Assembly: GCA_905182985.1 (NCBI GenBank)
Contig: CAJJDN010000166.1
Span: forward strand, 1 to 64,000
Length of the DNA: 64,000 nt
Origin: Paramecium sonneborni
Taxonomy: Eukaryota; Ciliophora; Oligohymenophorea; Peniculida; Parameciidae
Direction: 5' to 3'
The translations under genes were made by a program, and so were the position numbers. This document shows positions 34,522 through 46,581 of this stretch, piece after piece. The notes beneath the pieces are model-generated. The model had not been told where the DNA came from, did no database searches, and saw only the letters and a list, made by a program, of their open reading frames with translations. Positions within the stretch are counted from its first letter, which is position 1. Every line of letters starts with the position of its first letter.

Positions 34522-37300
34522 ATGATAATAAGTTAAATAAGTAACAATGAGGATTGTCCTGAACCCTTAGAAACAAATATGAATAAGAGTTCTAAAGTGT
34601 TATTATGGGGGAGAAGAACTCAACATCATAGTTTTGGTATAGATAATCCTATTTGGAAATACAGGGCATTCAAAATAATACTGATAGTTTCTAGATTTAT
34701 TGTTCTGATCACAAAATAAATCATTAAAAAGGATTTAAGTCTTTTTACAAAACAAGAATTCAATTTAATCCAAGACTATGCAGCAGACTATAATTTCTAT
34801 AAATATAAAGGATTCTTACCATAGGATAAACCCTCATATTTCTTATTAAAATTACACACATGGTTTTCATGTATACTATGTAAATGTAAATAATTAATTG
34901 CAGAACGAAAGAGTCGATTATTTAGAAACATTGTTCGAACATGGTTATTGAAACCAGATGACACAATCATAATCATATGGAATATTTATCTGATAGTGAT
35001 TGTGACAATAAATGTTTTTTATGTTTCTTTACGTATCTCATTTCCAGAATTAGTGGATTTTCCTTTGGCAAGTAAGGAATTCTTTTTTGAATAATTACCT
35101 GTTTATTCATTTCTATTAGAGATTGTTTTAAAATTCAATACTTGTATCTACAATAAGGGAATCCTCATTACAAGTAGAAGAAAGATAGTGAAATATTATT
35201 GCATAGAAGGTTGATGGATATGAATATTAGATAGGATTTTTAATTGATTTATTTTTAGTAGTACCTTTTTTTATAGGTCAGCAATTTGATTTTAGATACT
35301 TTGACTTTGTGATCATATTGAAAGTATTCTAGTTGTCGAGTTTATTCTCGTCTCTTTTTAATCGTTTAGAATTATCCACTAAATAAACAGCAATATTCGA
35401 TTTGTTTAAAATGATGTATTGATTATAAATATGTATTAGATCATTTATGATTTTGGTAGCTCATTTTTCAGCATGTATATGGCATATAATAGGTTAATGG
35501 GGTGAATGGGGTAATTATGAAGGCAAAACATGGTTGAAGATAGCTAATTTATAGAATGAATCTTGGTTAGATAGATATGTTGTTTCATTTTATTGGAGTA
35601 TTGTAACAATGACAACAATTGGATATGGAGATATAACTCCAGTCAATTTAACAGAAAGAATCTTTGTTATATTTATGACAATGATATCATCTGCTACCTT
35701 TGCATATACAGTTAATAATATTGGAGGTATATTCCAAGATTTTTCAAAGTAATCAGTTTAATTAAAAAATAATATGAATCAATTAAATAGATATTTGAAA
35801 AGTTAAAATGTGTCTGATGATTTATAAATTAAATTTAGAAGATATTTTGAATATTTATGGAGTAAACCTTCTCAAAAAGTAATACAATTTTCTGATATGA
35901 TTCCTAAAAGTTTAAAAGATCAAATGATTGTTGATGTCAATACAAAGATATTAAATTAATTATCTTTTTTTAAAAATTTTAGTTAACCTTTATTAAATAA
36001 GTTGTGTATGTAATTAGAAGAGAAACAAATATAATCTGATGAATATTTGTTCAGAAGGAATAAATAATCATCTTAATTATATGTATTGGTGACTGGAGAG
36101 ATTAAATTAGTGATAACTCTAAAAGATTAACCAAGAGTATTATAAAAGATAAATAATCCATCTTTTATAGGATAATTAGATTTCTTTTCAAAAAGATAAT
36201 ATTAATATGATGCAGTAGCATCAAAGACAACAAAAGTTCTTTAAATTTCAAGAGAGTAATTACATTTTGTGTTTAAGGAACATCCTTCAGATTACGTAAA
36301 AACTTAATTTTTATAAATGTTTAGGAAATATATTAATAAATAACAGATGATATAATATTTAAGTAGAATTTGAAGACAATTCAAATAAAATGTAATACAT
36401 GTTAAAGTGATTATCATTTTACAAATACATGTCCAATTTTATTTGGTCTACCAAATAGGATAAAGGCTCTCTATAATTATAGAAAGTTTACTCCAGTTGA
36501 TAGAACAAGTAGATATGTTAGACATAATCATACTAGAAAAATGTATGCATTGAAACATCATTTCATTGTTTTAGAGAGTGTGTTAAATTATATGATGAAA
36601 AATGAAGATCTTGTTTAGATTGAAGAAATTAAAGAATTATAATAATAACATGGAATTCATTTTGGAAATTAATTTACATTGAATCATATACCAATAAATG
36701 TGTAGACTCCTTTATAACCCAAATCATCATAATCTTAAAGAATTTAAGATGAATCATCCCCTCGTACTTTTCGATTTTGTCCCAATTCTAATTAATATGT
36801 GAATACAACTGGATTTAAAAATCATACAAAATTATCTATAAATTATGAATCTTAAGCAGAATTACCAGAAGAGGAAGTACCATATGAAAAACCAAGCAAA
36901 AAAGGAGGTAATGAATCTTTATGTGTAATGAATGAACAAGGATATTAATAGGTATTGTAAGTGCCTTAATTATAAATTAATTAAGTTGCCAGAAGAAAAT
37001 CAGTAAAATTAAAGTTTGATGATAGTTCTGATAATGAGGATGAAGATGAAGATAAAATTATGGGATAACACATAGATATGTTTCAATAATTCGAAAGAGT
37101 TTGTGAATTCACAAATTATCATCCTCATAACAATATTACATTATTAGTCACCAAAGTATGATATATATTCTTAATCTTTTTTTTCGTAGTATCAGGAAAA
37201 GAGGATGGTATTCTAGAGACAAACAAAGAAACGAAAGAGTCGTAGATAAGAAACATTGTTACATTTGTTAAAGTAAGCCTAGGGGAAATAAAGAATGTGA
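34522..37300 (+). CDS. Voltage/cyclic-nucleotide-type potassium channel (second gene)
   Basis: Four introns (25, 24, 29 and 34 nt) give 888 residues in frame. Six helices are followed by the pore TMTTIGYGD, the S6 end FAYTVNNIGGIF, and a C-linker with NRYLKSQNVSDDLQ and a KVIQFSDMIP helix. A cyclic-nucleotide-binding-like roll (YVLVTGEIKLV, then PSFIGQLDFF) comes next. After it there is a CNTCQSDYHFTNTC segment, a Cys/His cluster seen in many Paramecium channels of this type, and a long disordered tail with an acidic stretch. The first intron begins GTT rather than GTA. The start at 34522 is the longest option; the ATG at 34579 is also possible. It differs strongly from the channel at 28126, so the two are not a recent tandem pair. 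Confidence 0.9.
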
Positions 37301-37346
37301 AAATATAAATTTATTTGTAATAACAATTCTCATTAATATTATTATT

Positions 37347-39526
37347 ATGAACTTTGGTTTTAGATTTAAATAAACTAAACCCATTAAATTTCCCTTAAGT
37401 TAGGTAATATCAATTAATATTCCAAAAAGAATTAATTGCTAATATAAATTGAGGAATAAAGAAAGAAGATATGTGATTTTCGTTGGTAAGATTGTAGCAA
37501 AGGAGATGTGGATGCATGTCTTTAACTTGAAAATTTACTCACTCAATACATTCTGTTCTTGGATTAAGTAATTGAATAATAACTTAAAGTTGATATTACA
37601 TTCTAATGGAATGATTCTTATGAACCTGTAATTAAGATAGAATATTTTAGAATAAATTTACTCAATCCAATCAATGGCATTATGAATATTCTTGTTAGAT
37701 GTACAATCTTGGACTTGTATATTATCATTTAGGATAAAACATTCCAACAATCAAAGATGCAATTAGTAAGAGTCGTAATTCTTAATGGTGCTTCTAGAGA
37801 CTATCTGAAATTATAGCATTTGTCAATTCAAGAACCATTCACTAACATTCTGATCTATCCTTTGTTCATATACATATGCATAATTGTTATGTAATTATTC
37901 CCCTTTTATTACTAGGCTGGTGCCTATGGATATAAAAAATTATTTGAGCATTTCTAAAATAATAAAAATCCTGATGACTAATTGATTGCATTAGGATTAT
38001 TGTAGGAATCATCTAAATTGTATGAATAAACCATAAGATGTTTGACATAAACAAAATAAAGTAATAAGAAACCTATTCCACCAATTATATACAATTAATT
38101 ACTTGAATAATTTTCATCTGATCAAGTTACAACCATTGTTATTACAAATCTAGAATTGGCTAAATTTATGGCTTCTACTGCTAAAGAAATTCCAAAAGAA
38201 TAAAGAATGGGAAAAGCTATAACGTATTTAAATAAGGCTGAACAACCTATTACAGAACTATTCAAAAAATTTAAACTAAAAAATGAATTTCTATAATTGA
38301 AATTATCTCAAATTCAAGCACTTAAAAAAGAGTATCTATATCTTAATGAAAATGCATTTAAACACCCAATAGCAAAAGAATATGAGTTATTAGAATTACC
38401 TGTTAAAAAAGATCTAATTTAACCAAAAGCTCCAGATTCATTGGATAACACAAAAAAATCATAATAATAATAGTTTGTAATAGAAAGTTAACAATTAATT
38501 TAATAAATAAATTCTAATAAAAGTTAAGCTTAATAAAAATTTTTAGATTTACAAAATAATTTTAATTCTATTTATGCTTAATACAATATTCAATTTATGA
38601 TTGATTCTTTTCAAAATGCTGAATCTTTAAAATTAACTCCATCAATTTAATAAAAAGTTCAATTTATAAAGGATAGAGGAGGATGGAAAGGATGTTAAAA
38701 TTAGATTTAAAAGATCCATCAATTATAATAGGAATAAGGGAAGAAATTGATAAATATAAAAAATCAGTTGGATTTATAATCAATGCCATAAGAATATCAA
38801 GGACATTGGTTATTATAATAATAGATAGAGAGTTTCAGAAGAATGGTTGAAGGTAATAAATGTTATTAAAATAATTAGATTTATAGAAAAAGCTAATAGA
38901 GGCTAGTGTAATAAATAGAACAACTGAGGAATAGATAAAGGGGATAAAAGATCAATTGTTATTTATTGAATAGAATAGTGAATAAATGATAGCCAGTAAA
39001 ATGTAGACATCTTTGTAGGAGTCTTAAAATTTCTATAGGAAGAATTTGACAACATTAAAGAAGTTATCTGTGTCTGTAGAAAGTATAATGAATAGAATGG
39101 ACTTAATAAAGATTTAGTTAGCGAATTTAGAAAAATACATTGATGATTTAGGATTAGGTTAGAGTACAAACTAATCAATTGAACAAAATATTCTAATACA
39201 AGCTACAAAGATAATTTAGATAAAAATGACAGAATATGATGCTATTGTATAAATAATATTAATTGTTAGTTTAATTCAATAAATCTAAATGATTTGGAGA
39301 AGATAGCATCAGAATTGGAAGACAAATAATTATTCTTAATGATAGCTAATTAAGGAGAGTAAGATTTTGAAAATCAATTGAAAATGATTCAAGAAGCATT
39401 TTACAATTTAGAGTATGCTTAACAATTTTATGAGTATGAATAATAAGATTAAATTTTAGTGCTATTTCATAGTAGGTTTCTTAAGTTGCTAATTTACTTA
39501 ATGATCTTATAAATAAAAGGGATTGA
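37347..39526 (+). CDS. Bro1-domain protein (ALIX/PDCD6IP-like)
   Basis: Five ordinary introns (26, 23, 25, 26 and 23 nt) plus a possible 14-nt one give 680 residues in frame. The first 370 residues match the Bro1 fold: FPLSQ near the start, FRWQDCSKGDVDACL, YEYSCQMYNLGLVYYHLG, WCFQRLSEI, DLSFVHIHMHNC, LIALGLLQESSKLYEQ, and KEIPKEQRMGKAITYLNKAE. The LNENAFKHP and LPVKKDLIQPKAPDSLDN region follows, where ALIX proteins have their conserved Pro-containing end of the domain. The second half is a long helical V-domain-like coiled coil. Bro1 proteins bind ESCRT-III and act in multivesicular-body formation, membrane repair and cytokinesis. I see no proline-rich tail. The last exon junction is uncertain; without it the frame ends at 39590. 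Confidence 0.85.
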
Positions 39527-39559
39527 ATTTCATAATGAATTAGAATATAATAAATAATA

Positions 39560-40353
39560 TCAATGCTAATAAAATACTAAATATTTATGATTTAGTTATT
39601 TCATGTTATTAATTTATAATTGATCATTAAGGCCTCCATCTGTGACTCTCTTTTAATAATAATAGACTTATGAAATTCTTGAATGAATTAATGCCATAGC
39701 ACACATAATACAAGGTTCATAATAGATTACTAAAATCATATCCTTAGCATAATATTAAGTTTCATTAAAGTGTTTTTTTTGATTCTCATTTTTATTATGT
39801 AAAGCTAACTTTTCCATAACAACCATTATACAATGTCTTGCATTATTGATATTCGTTTCATCTTCTGCTTCAATTACAATTGTATTATCTTCATCATAAA
39901 GAATACATTTATTTCTCGTTATTTTTGTATCTAAAATTTATTACATTTTCTAAGCTGCTTCTTTATTTTATTTGTTTGGATATTCATAATTAGGATGCAA
40001 GATATTCCAATATTAATTATAAAACTGTTTCTAATCTTTATGTATAGGTGCTATACTAGGTAATTCAATTTCTAAAAATTAATCAACTTCAAAATCTCCC
40101 TTCATTTTTTCCAAATCCTATTCATTTAGTAATAGTTTACTTCAGGAAAACAAAAAAGCATCAATACATATTCTTTCTCCTCACTTTATTTCACAAGTTT
40201 TAAGTAATCATACTAAAAGAAGTATTAGTGATATCTTTGCTTGTATAACTTAATACATTTCTCAGTATTCTCTCTCTTTATCTTAGCTATTACAAATCTT
40301 TTTAGAGGAGGCTCCTTCAGATATCCAATAGGCATTAATTATTAAAATTGCAT
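39560..40353 (-). CDS. ADAT3: ADAT3-like tRNA adenosine deaminase subunit
   Basis: One 23-nt intron gives 256 residues in frame. The N-terminal half has the ADAT3-type region (KEPPLKRFVIAKIKRE). The C-terminal half is a cytidine-deaminase fold with the zinc motif EPCIMCAMALIHSR. The usual first motif HAE is replaced by RHCIMVV, so the proton-shuttling Glu is missing, as in eukaryotic ADAT3. The end LNHKYLVFYQH also fits ADAT3. ADAT3 is the non-catalytic partner of ADAT2; together they convert A34 to inosine in tRNA anticodons. It lies tail to tail with the Bro1 gene, only 33 bp apart. Confidence 0.85.
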
Positions 40354-40371
40354 TGTTGTTATTAATTATAA

Positions 40372-41100
40372 TCATTTCTTTTCCCATAAATCTTTATTCT
40401 CACCACTTATTAATTCATATTTCTTTTTCTCATCTTCTATTATTTTCAATATCATAAATAATATCACAGCCACAGCTATACCAACTATACATGAAAATAT
40501 CATTAACATGTAAACTTGATAATGCTATCAATAATTTTATTATTTTACAGGCATTCCCTATTCAAATTCTATTCGAAATTAACAGTAATCTCCAACATAA
40601 GGTGATTTACACATACATTAACCAAATACACAATAACCACCATTTCTACAAGGAACTGGGCATTTCTTATACATCTCTTTTTTATCAAATTATTTTATCT
40701 GAGTCATTATATTCTTAGAAGTCTACAAATCCATATGAAAATTAAATAAATTATCCAGAGTTTGAATCTAAGTTTTATTCTCATTATCATCTACAAAAAA
40801 CAATTTAAATTAGCAATATTGTCCACCATAAGGCGATTTACAATAACATTAAGATTATAAACACAAACCTTATTTATTACAATCTGATTTGCAATCATTA
40901 TCTTATTTTATTCGATTATGACCAATATAATGATCAAATTCTGCTGTGTAATTCATACCATATCCTAGTTTTAATATGTAATCACAGTGTTCTCCAGCAA
41001 AAGGATAAGGACAGTAGCAAATTTGTGCATTACAAATACCAGTATTACATTAGCATGTTTCTGCATTTATTAATGTTATGAATGTTATGAATATTAACAT
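40372..41100 (-). CDS. EGF-repeat type I membrane protein
   Basis: One 24-nt intron (40525-40548) gives 234 residues in frame. A cleavable signal peptide (MLIFITFITLINAETC) is followed by three EGF-like modules. Their ends read CYCPYPFAGEHC, CYCKSPYGGQYC and CMCKSPYVGDYC, a regular CxC...G..C spacing. After the intron comes a single helix (LMIFSCIVGIAVAVILFMIL) and a short charged cytosolic tail of about 25 residues. It is likely a surface receptor or adhesion protein; the ligand is unknown. It shares strand and tight spacing with the ADAT3-like gene (18 bp) and is divergent from eS4, with 44 bp between starts. Confidence 0.88.
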
Positions 41101-41144
41101 TTTGAATTAAATTAAAAAGATTTTAATTTTTTCTTTAAACAATC

Positions 41145-42054
41145 ATGGTAAGAATAGTGATTACTATTATGTATAGGCAAGAGGACCCAAGAAACATATG
41201 AAAAGAATTACAGCACCAAAAAGTTGGATGTTGTCAAAATTAGGAGGAAATTGGACTACAAGACCATCATAAGGACCCCATAAATTGAGAGAATCAATTC
41301 CATTGTCTGTATTATTGCAACATAAATTGAAATACGCCTTGTATGCAAGAGAAGTCTAAATGATTCTTGCTGATAAGGATGGTAATATAAAAGTTGATGG
41401 AAAAGTAAGATCTGACTTTGGATATCCAGTTGGTTTATAGGGTATTATATATAATTAATGAGATCAGATGTCATAACAATTGATAAGACAAGAGAAAATT
41501 ACAGAGTATTATATGATGTCTCAGGAAAATTCATATTAAAATCAATTAAACCAGAGGAGGCAAAATTCAAGTTGGTCAAAGTAACATAAAAGAAAGTTGG
41601 ACCAAATAATGTTCCTTACATTGTTACAAATGATGCAAGAACAATCAGATATCCAAATCCTGAGATTCATGTTAACGATACATTAAAAATTGATTTGGAA
41701 AGTGGAAAGGTTGTTGATTTCCTTAAAGAAGAACCAGGTATATATGATGTATAAATTTTAATTAGGAAATTTATGTTACATTACTGGAGGTAATAACATT
41801 GGAAGAGTGGGTCTCATTCAACATAGAGAAAGACATCTTGGATCTTTTGATATTGTCCATGTTAAAGTATAAGCTAAATTATATATGTTTAGGATTCAAA
41901 TGGTAAACATTTCTCTACAAGAATCAACAATATCTTTACAATTGGTAAAGGAAAGAAGTCTTTAATTTCACTCCCAGATGATAATGGTTTGTATTTGACA
42001 GCTCTTGAAAAGAAATAAGCCAGAGAACACCAAGAAGAAACCAAATAATAATGA
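41145..42054 (+). CDS. RPS4: 40S ribosomal protein eS4
   Basis: Four introns (29, 26, 28 and 26 nt) give 266 residues in frame, the normal size. The first intron (41148-41176) falls directly after the ATG, so exon 1 codes only Met. The start [11 protein letters not shown], the S4-like RNA-binding core, the KOW-like GGNNIGRVG segment and the basic C-terminus are all as expected for eS4. It binds 18S rRNA in the small-subunit body. The second intron ends in CAG rather than TAG. Ribosomal genes in this window show cleaner codon use and more introns than their neighbours. Confidence 0.97.
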
Positions 42055-42423
42055 TAATTCTAAAGTATAGTACACATTTACATCAAATATTAAATATTGT
42101 AAATCATTAAATTAAGTTACACCCAACCTTTTTTATTATAAAGATTCTGTTTCTTTATTGTTTTATATTATATATCTATCTATTACAAATTAATTGTTAT
42201 TCTTGTAAACAATTAATTTTCATCGTGTTTTTGAGCAACAACGAATTCTTGGTATAATATTGTTATATAATAAAAAAAACAATAAACAATAATCATATAT
42301 ATGAAGATATAAAAAATATATGATGTGTGTGAATATGATCATAACTATTATGATATATATGAAAATGTTTCCATTTATATATATATATTTATTTATTTAT
42401 TGTACATCGTTTGATAATGCAAA
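42055..42423. other. Spacer between convergent ribosomal genes
   Basis: AT-rich, with repeated TATAT runs around 42290-42400. It serves as the 3' region of eS4 and of eL28 on the opposite strand. No gene seen. Confidence 0.6.
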
Positions 42424-42919
42424 TCATTTCTTTTATGCCTTAGTTGCAGCAATTTCGTTTCTTCTTCTTACAGCATTTGCTCTGTTCAAATTGACTAATT
42501 TTCTAAGAGCTGCTTTCTACAATCCCAGTCTTCTTGTGCCAAATCTCTTTCTGATTACCTAGAGTTCATAAGACAAGATACTCTTGATGCTGTATGAATT
42601 CCATGTTTAACACTCAAAGTTGAAGCATAAACAGATTAGGTATTTTTGGTCTTTCTGTCAGCTTATTAGAATTTTGTACTCTTTCTTGTAACCAAATTGA
42701 CATTATTGATTTAATTTACCTTTGCTTATGTTGGTACAACACCAATAGCATTATTTGTAATGAATCCTTTTTAATTTAGATTAATTTTCATTTACCTGTG
42801 CTACTGTATGTTTATACACCTGTGTTATTGAATGGATCAGTTGAGAGTGTCAATCCGTTTCTTTTAACCAAAAAAGCATTGTTACCCTTAACTACTTCCC
42901 AAAGCACTTATTAAGACAT
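42424..42919 (-). CDS. RPL28: 60S ribosomal protein eL28
   Basis: Two introns (29 and 23 nt) give 147 residues in frame. The N-terminus [20 protein letters not shown] fits the eL28 start (Trp, then FL(I/V)KRN). It continues with [22 protein letters not shown] and LVTRKS, and ends in a basic helix [18 protein letters not shown]. eL28 is a large-subunit surface protein absent from some yeasts but present in ciliates. Similarity is moderate, as is usual for this fast-evolving protein. The second intron removes a wrong frame that would otherwise end early. Confidence 0.85.
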
Positions 42920-42964
42920 TAATTTAAAATAGATATTAATTTTTTTTAAAAAAATTTAAGTAAT

Positions 42965-43433
42965 TCATTAATGCTAACCATCACTACTAAATATGTTTTT
43001 TGCATGTGCCATTGCATTTTCAGGATGTAATGCATCTTTGCATTCTTTTTCTGCTAAAATGCACACTACAATTGTACCCAACTAAACATTATAAATTCAA
43101 TTTCTACTTTCAGGATAAAGTTGATAACGGACAACACTAATACAAATGTTTAAATTCCATCAGCCCAATTATGACTAAAAGTTGATGAATTCCAAAATGG
43201 ACCCCAATAAACAAGCCAAACGAAATCAATAATCCATGAATAAACAAATAGATAAATTAATCTAATCTTTTGTGATACCTAAATTGAATGAATGATTAAT
43301 TTACAGGTCTGTCAATATCCCATAGCAAATATGCAAAAGCAAATAATGGTAGATTATAATCTGGTCTTGCATAACAGGTGAAACAAGAGATGAATGCAAT
43401 AGCAAGAAACAATTTCTTAGGCCACTCTTACAT
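42965..43433 (-). CDS. Small four-helix membrane protein, AGTRAP-like topology
   Basis: Two 26-nt introns give 138 residues in frame. Hydrophobic helices cover about residues 7-22, 27-40, 48-70 and 85-115. The loop DIDRPVSQKI and the later WIIDFVWLVYWG helix recall animal AGTRAP (angiotensin-receptor-associated protein), which has the same length and helix arrangement. The identity I can see is too low to claim homology. It ends in a soluble acidic tail. It sits 45 bp upstream of eL28 on the same strand. Confidence 0.75.
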
Positions 43434-43716
43434 TTGAAAAATTATATAAATAATTATCTATTGTATAATTTGTTAAGAGTATAAATATAATTAATTAATA
43501 TGATGCCTATCCATTATTAGAGACAACTGTCATAGAAATCAAGGAGAACTCCAATTTCAACAAACAGTATATAATATTATCTATAGTGTCTATATTAACA
43601 ACACTTTTATATTATATTTAAAAATATACAATATAGTAGGATTAGATTCACTGTTACACTAACGAATAATAATAGATCTTGTATAAAAGGAATAAAATCA
43701 ATCACCTGGGAATACA

Positions 43717-44882
43717 ATGTTAAAATTATAAAAGCACAGTAGCTTCACACTGAAACCAAATAGATTGCCATCCCTTAAGATGCTTAAAGATTATGGATTA
43801 ACAGAGGAAGAGAAAGGAACTTATGGAGATAGGCAATTATTAGGATTTGATAAATTGGAACTTCTGGGAAGGTATGTAATAGATATAGGGTTATTTAATA
43901 GGGGAGGTTTTGCATTAGTTTGGTTGGCATCAAAAGGTAATTAGAAGGTGGCATTAAAATAAATAGCCAAACCTTAATAAAGTAAGGAGGCTAAATTCAG
44001 TTATATAAAATCAGAGAACATAGTATAGATAATGGGAGTAGAGCATTCAAATAAAGATACTTGGATTATTTAAGAATTAGGAGGTAAACCATTAAGTAAA
44101 GTACTCTACACTATGAAAGGGGAATTCTATAAAGGAGAGAGAGTATATGCAGTATAAACATTAATATTTGTAAGATAAGCGAGACTTAATAATTGTTAGA
44201 TATGTATGAACATCCATCAAAATTAATTGAATTGATGTATGGAATATTGAATGGAATTTCATGTATTAATGATAAACATGTTACTCATTTTGATTTAAAA
44301 CCAGATAATATATTAGTTGATAATAATATACCTAAAATAATTGATTTTGGATCTGCATTTTCTAATGAAGATAAGGATCAATTTGGTATGATTACTCCTG
44401 AATATATGGCTCCGGAAGCACTTGATATTATGCATAATTGGACTAAATATTCTAATCAATACAGTACATAAATAGAAGCACTTACATTATTACATGGAAC
44501 TCCAAAAATAGATGTTTGGAGTTATGGTATTTTTATAAATAAATAAAGGGGCAATTATACTTGATATTTTACATGGTGTTCCTAATTGGTTATCCTATAA
44601 AGGCAAAATTATGAGATAAGGAAGACCTTAAATTAAATATGGGTTATTTGCAGTTAAAGGTAGAGATTTAAGCAAGTATTCATGTTATATAATTAATTTA
44701 GAATTATACAAAAATAATAGTAATTATAATTGAATTCAATTATAAGATAGAATTGCAATTATCTATCACTAGCCAAATAAAATTAACTCTTCGATTTACT
44801 TAAACAATGTTTAGCTTATGATCCATCATAAAGATCAGAAGCTAAAGAATTACTAAAACATGAATTTTTTAATTAAATCTGA
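43717..44882 (+). CDS. Serine/threonine protein kinase
   Basis: Four introns (30, 23, 22 and 26 nt) give 354 residues in frame. The kinase core is complete: LGRGGFALVWLA, VALKQIAK with the ATP-binding Lys, HFDLKPDN (Phe replaces Arg of HRD), DFGSA, a short activation loop ending PEYMAPEA, DVWSYG, and a C-lobe end DPSQRSEAKELL. The HFD rather than HRD motif marks it as a non-RD kinase, so activation-loop phosphorylation is probably not required. The first 40 residues are basic. Upstream sequence (43501-43716) is open in all three frames, so an earlier start cannot be excluded. The group is not clear. Confidence 0.88.
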
Positions 44883-44916
44883 TGTAAATTTTATTCCTTT
44901 AGCTATTATATTATAT

Positions 44917-45950
44917 TCAATGATTCTGATATTTATTAATAAAATAAGATCTTGTTACTTCTGCTACACTCATTGATATTGCAGTATTAGGACAAGTATA
45001 TAATACTTTAGCCATTGATCCTTTTGTTAAAGATAATATTCCTTCATTCTTTATTACTTTCAAAATTCCATGAACCAAATTCTTATATCCAAAATTACCT
45101 GTTTCTGAATGAGTTGCTAATGATGCTCTCTATACTTGCATTCTTAATCTTACTATATCCATTGGATTACAAATAAATCCTGCCATTGATCCTGCTATTC
45201 CTGATAAACATAGACTTTCTAAAAATGATGGTTATTATGGATTATCCAATATTCCTATTTAGTTTCTTAGTCTTTTATACTTTTTAATTTCTCATAAAAC
45301 ATAAAATAGAATGCACTAAATGGACCATATGAAGCAACTGTTGCTCCATAAGCTCTATATAAACCTACTATTCCTTCTGATCTTAAAATTTTATTTATCG
45401 CATCCTATTTTATATAAACAACTTATACAAATGTATTTTTATAATCAAAAACTTTTAAATTGCTTTACACCTATAATCTCTCCTTTATTACATCTATTGG
45501 TAACCAAAGAATACAACTAATTGTTTCAGCCATCATTCCTGATGTAAATGATATTAAATTCGGACTATCTTTCATAAACTACTCTTTATCATATATTTTA
45601 CATTTAATTTATTTAATAAGTATTTCGATGTCTCATATGTAGTTAAATATAAAGAATATGCAGGTCCTGTTCCTACCTATATAGAATTATCATTTATACT
45701 ATTGTTATTCCAAGTCCTTTGTAAAGTCCACGAAGTCCCTCAGTTTATATTGTTTCTTTTGCTAATGTTGAAATCAATTTATCAGCTTTTATCTTTACCA
45801 TCATAGTTTGTCTAATCTTTTAATTTAAATATCAAATACTTATATCTTGGCTCTTATAGTGTCAATTGGATGGCAAACTATTTTCCCAATAATTCCAGCA
45901 AACATACTTGAATAAGTAGTAATTCTTATTATTAATGTGTCATCTTTCAT
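44917..45950 (-). CDS. Mitochondrial carrier family transporter
   Basis: The frame starts at the ATG at 45950 and is joined by several introns (two of 23 nt are clear; one of about 33 nt is likely). Three repeats of about 100 residues each carry the carrier signature: PIDTIRAKIQ, PIDVIKERLQ and PMDIVRLRMQ. Each is followed by a helix pair and a G-L-Y-(K/R)-(G/A) turn. This triple pattern is diagnostic for inner-membrane carriers exchanging metabolites or nucleotides. Residues fixing the substrate cannot be judged by eye. It is tail to tail with the kinase (34 bp). Confidence 0.92.
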
Positions 45951-46581
45951 TTAATTTATGTAAATTATTTATTATAAATAATTATTAATAATGAAAATTA
46001 TTTCCATTTTCATGACTAAAATAAATATTCTAATTAAATAACTAAACAAAGAATACATTTTATAGAATTCAATATATAAATTATTAATATTTATTTAATT
46101 AGATATTTCAATTGTATCTAAATTAATAAACTTTTTCTAAAAAATCTATTGATAGTAAAAGTTACAAAATTTAATCTCCATTCAAAAATTTTAAATATTC
46201 TAAATTTTCGAATATTGTATTCATTCAAAAATTTTCTATAATTTAAACTATAAATAGTCATGATGATATAATTATTTATTCTTTTAAATATAAAATATAC
46301 AGTATTTAGAAATAAAATTCTAGAAAATAATGCTCTAAATTTTAAAAACTTATTTTTGTTTTCATGTAAATTTTTTAAGAATAATTATTTTCATTACAAA
46401 AGTAAAAAAGTATTTATAAAGTATCCTAATTCTAAGACTTCTAAAAAATTTAAATGAGTTATAAGATTTATTTTCATTTTAGAATATCTATTAATATTCC
46501 TATCAATTTTATATCTATTTAATTATTGTTCGATTATAATTTTATTTCTAAATAAACTTTATAAACAAAATTTGATAAGAT
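45951..46581. other. AT-rich spacer, no gene seen
   Basis: Extremely AT-rich. No TGA-free frame with convincing composition on either strand. It contains the promoter region of the mitochondrial carrier gene. Confidence 0.6.

Noticed and set aside
43501..43760. Ubiquitin-like domain or small membrane protein upstream of the second kinase
   Set aside because: All three frames are open here. One reads IPQDAQRLWINRG, which recalls ubiquitin-like folds, but it conflicts with the kinase frame over the same bases, and no start or splice supports it.
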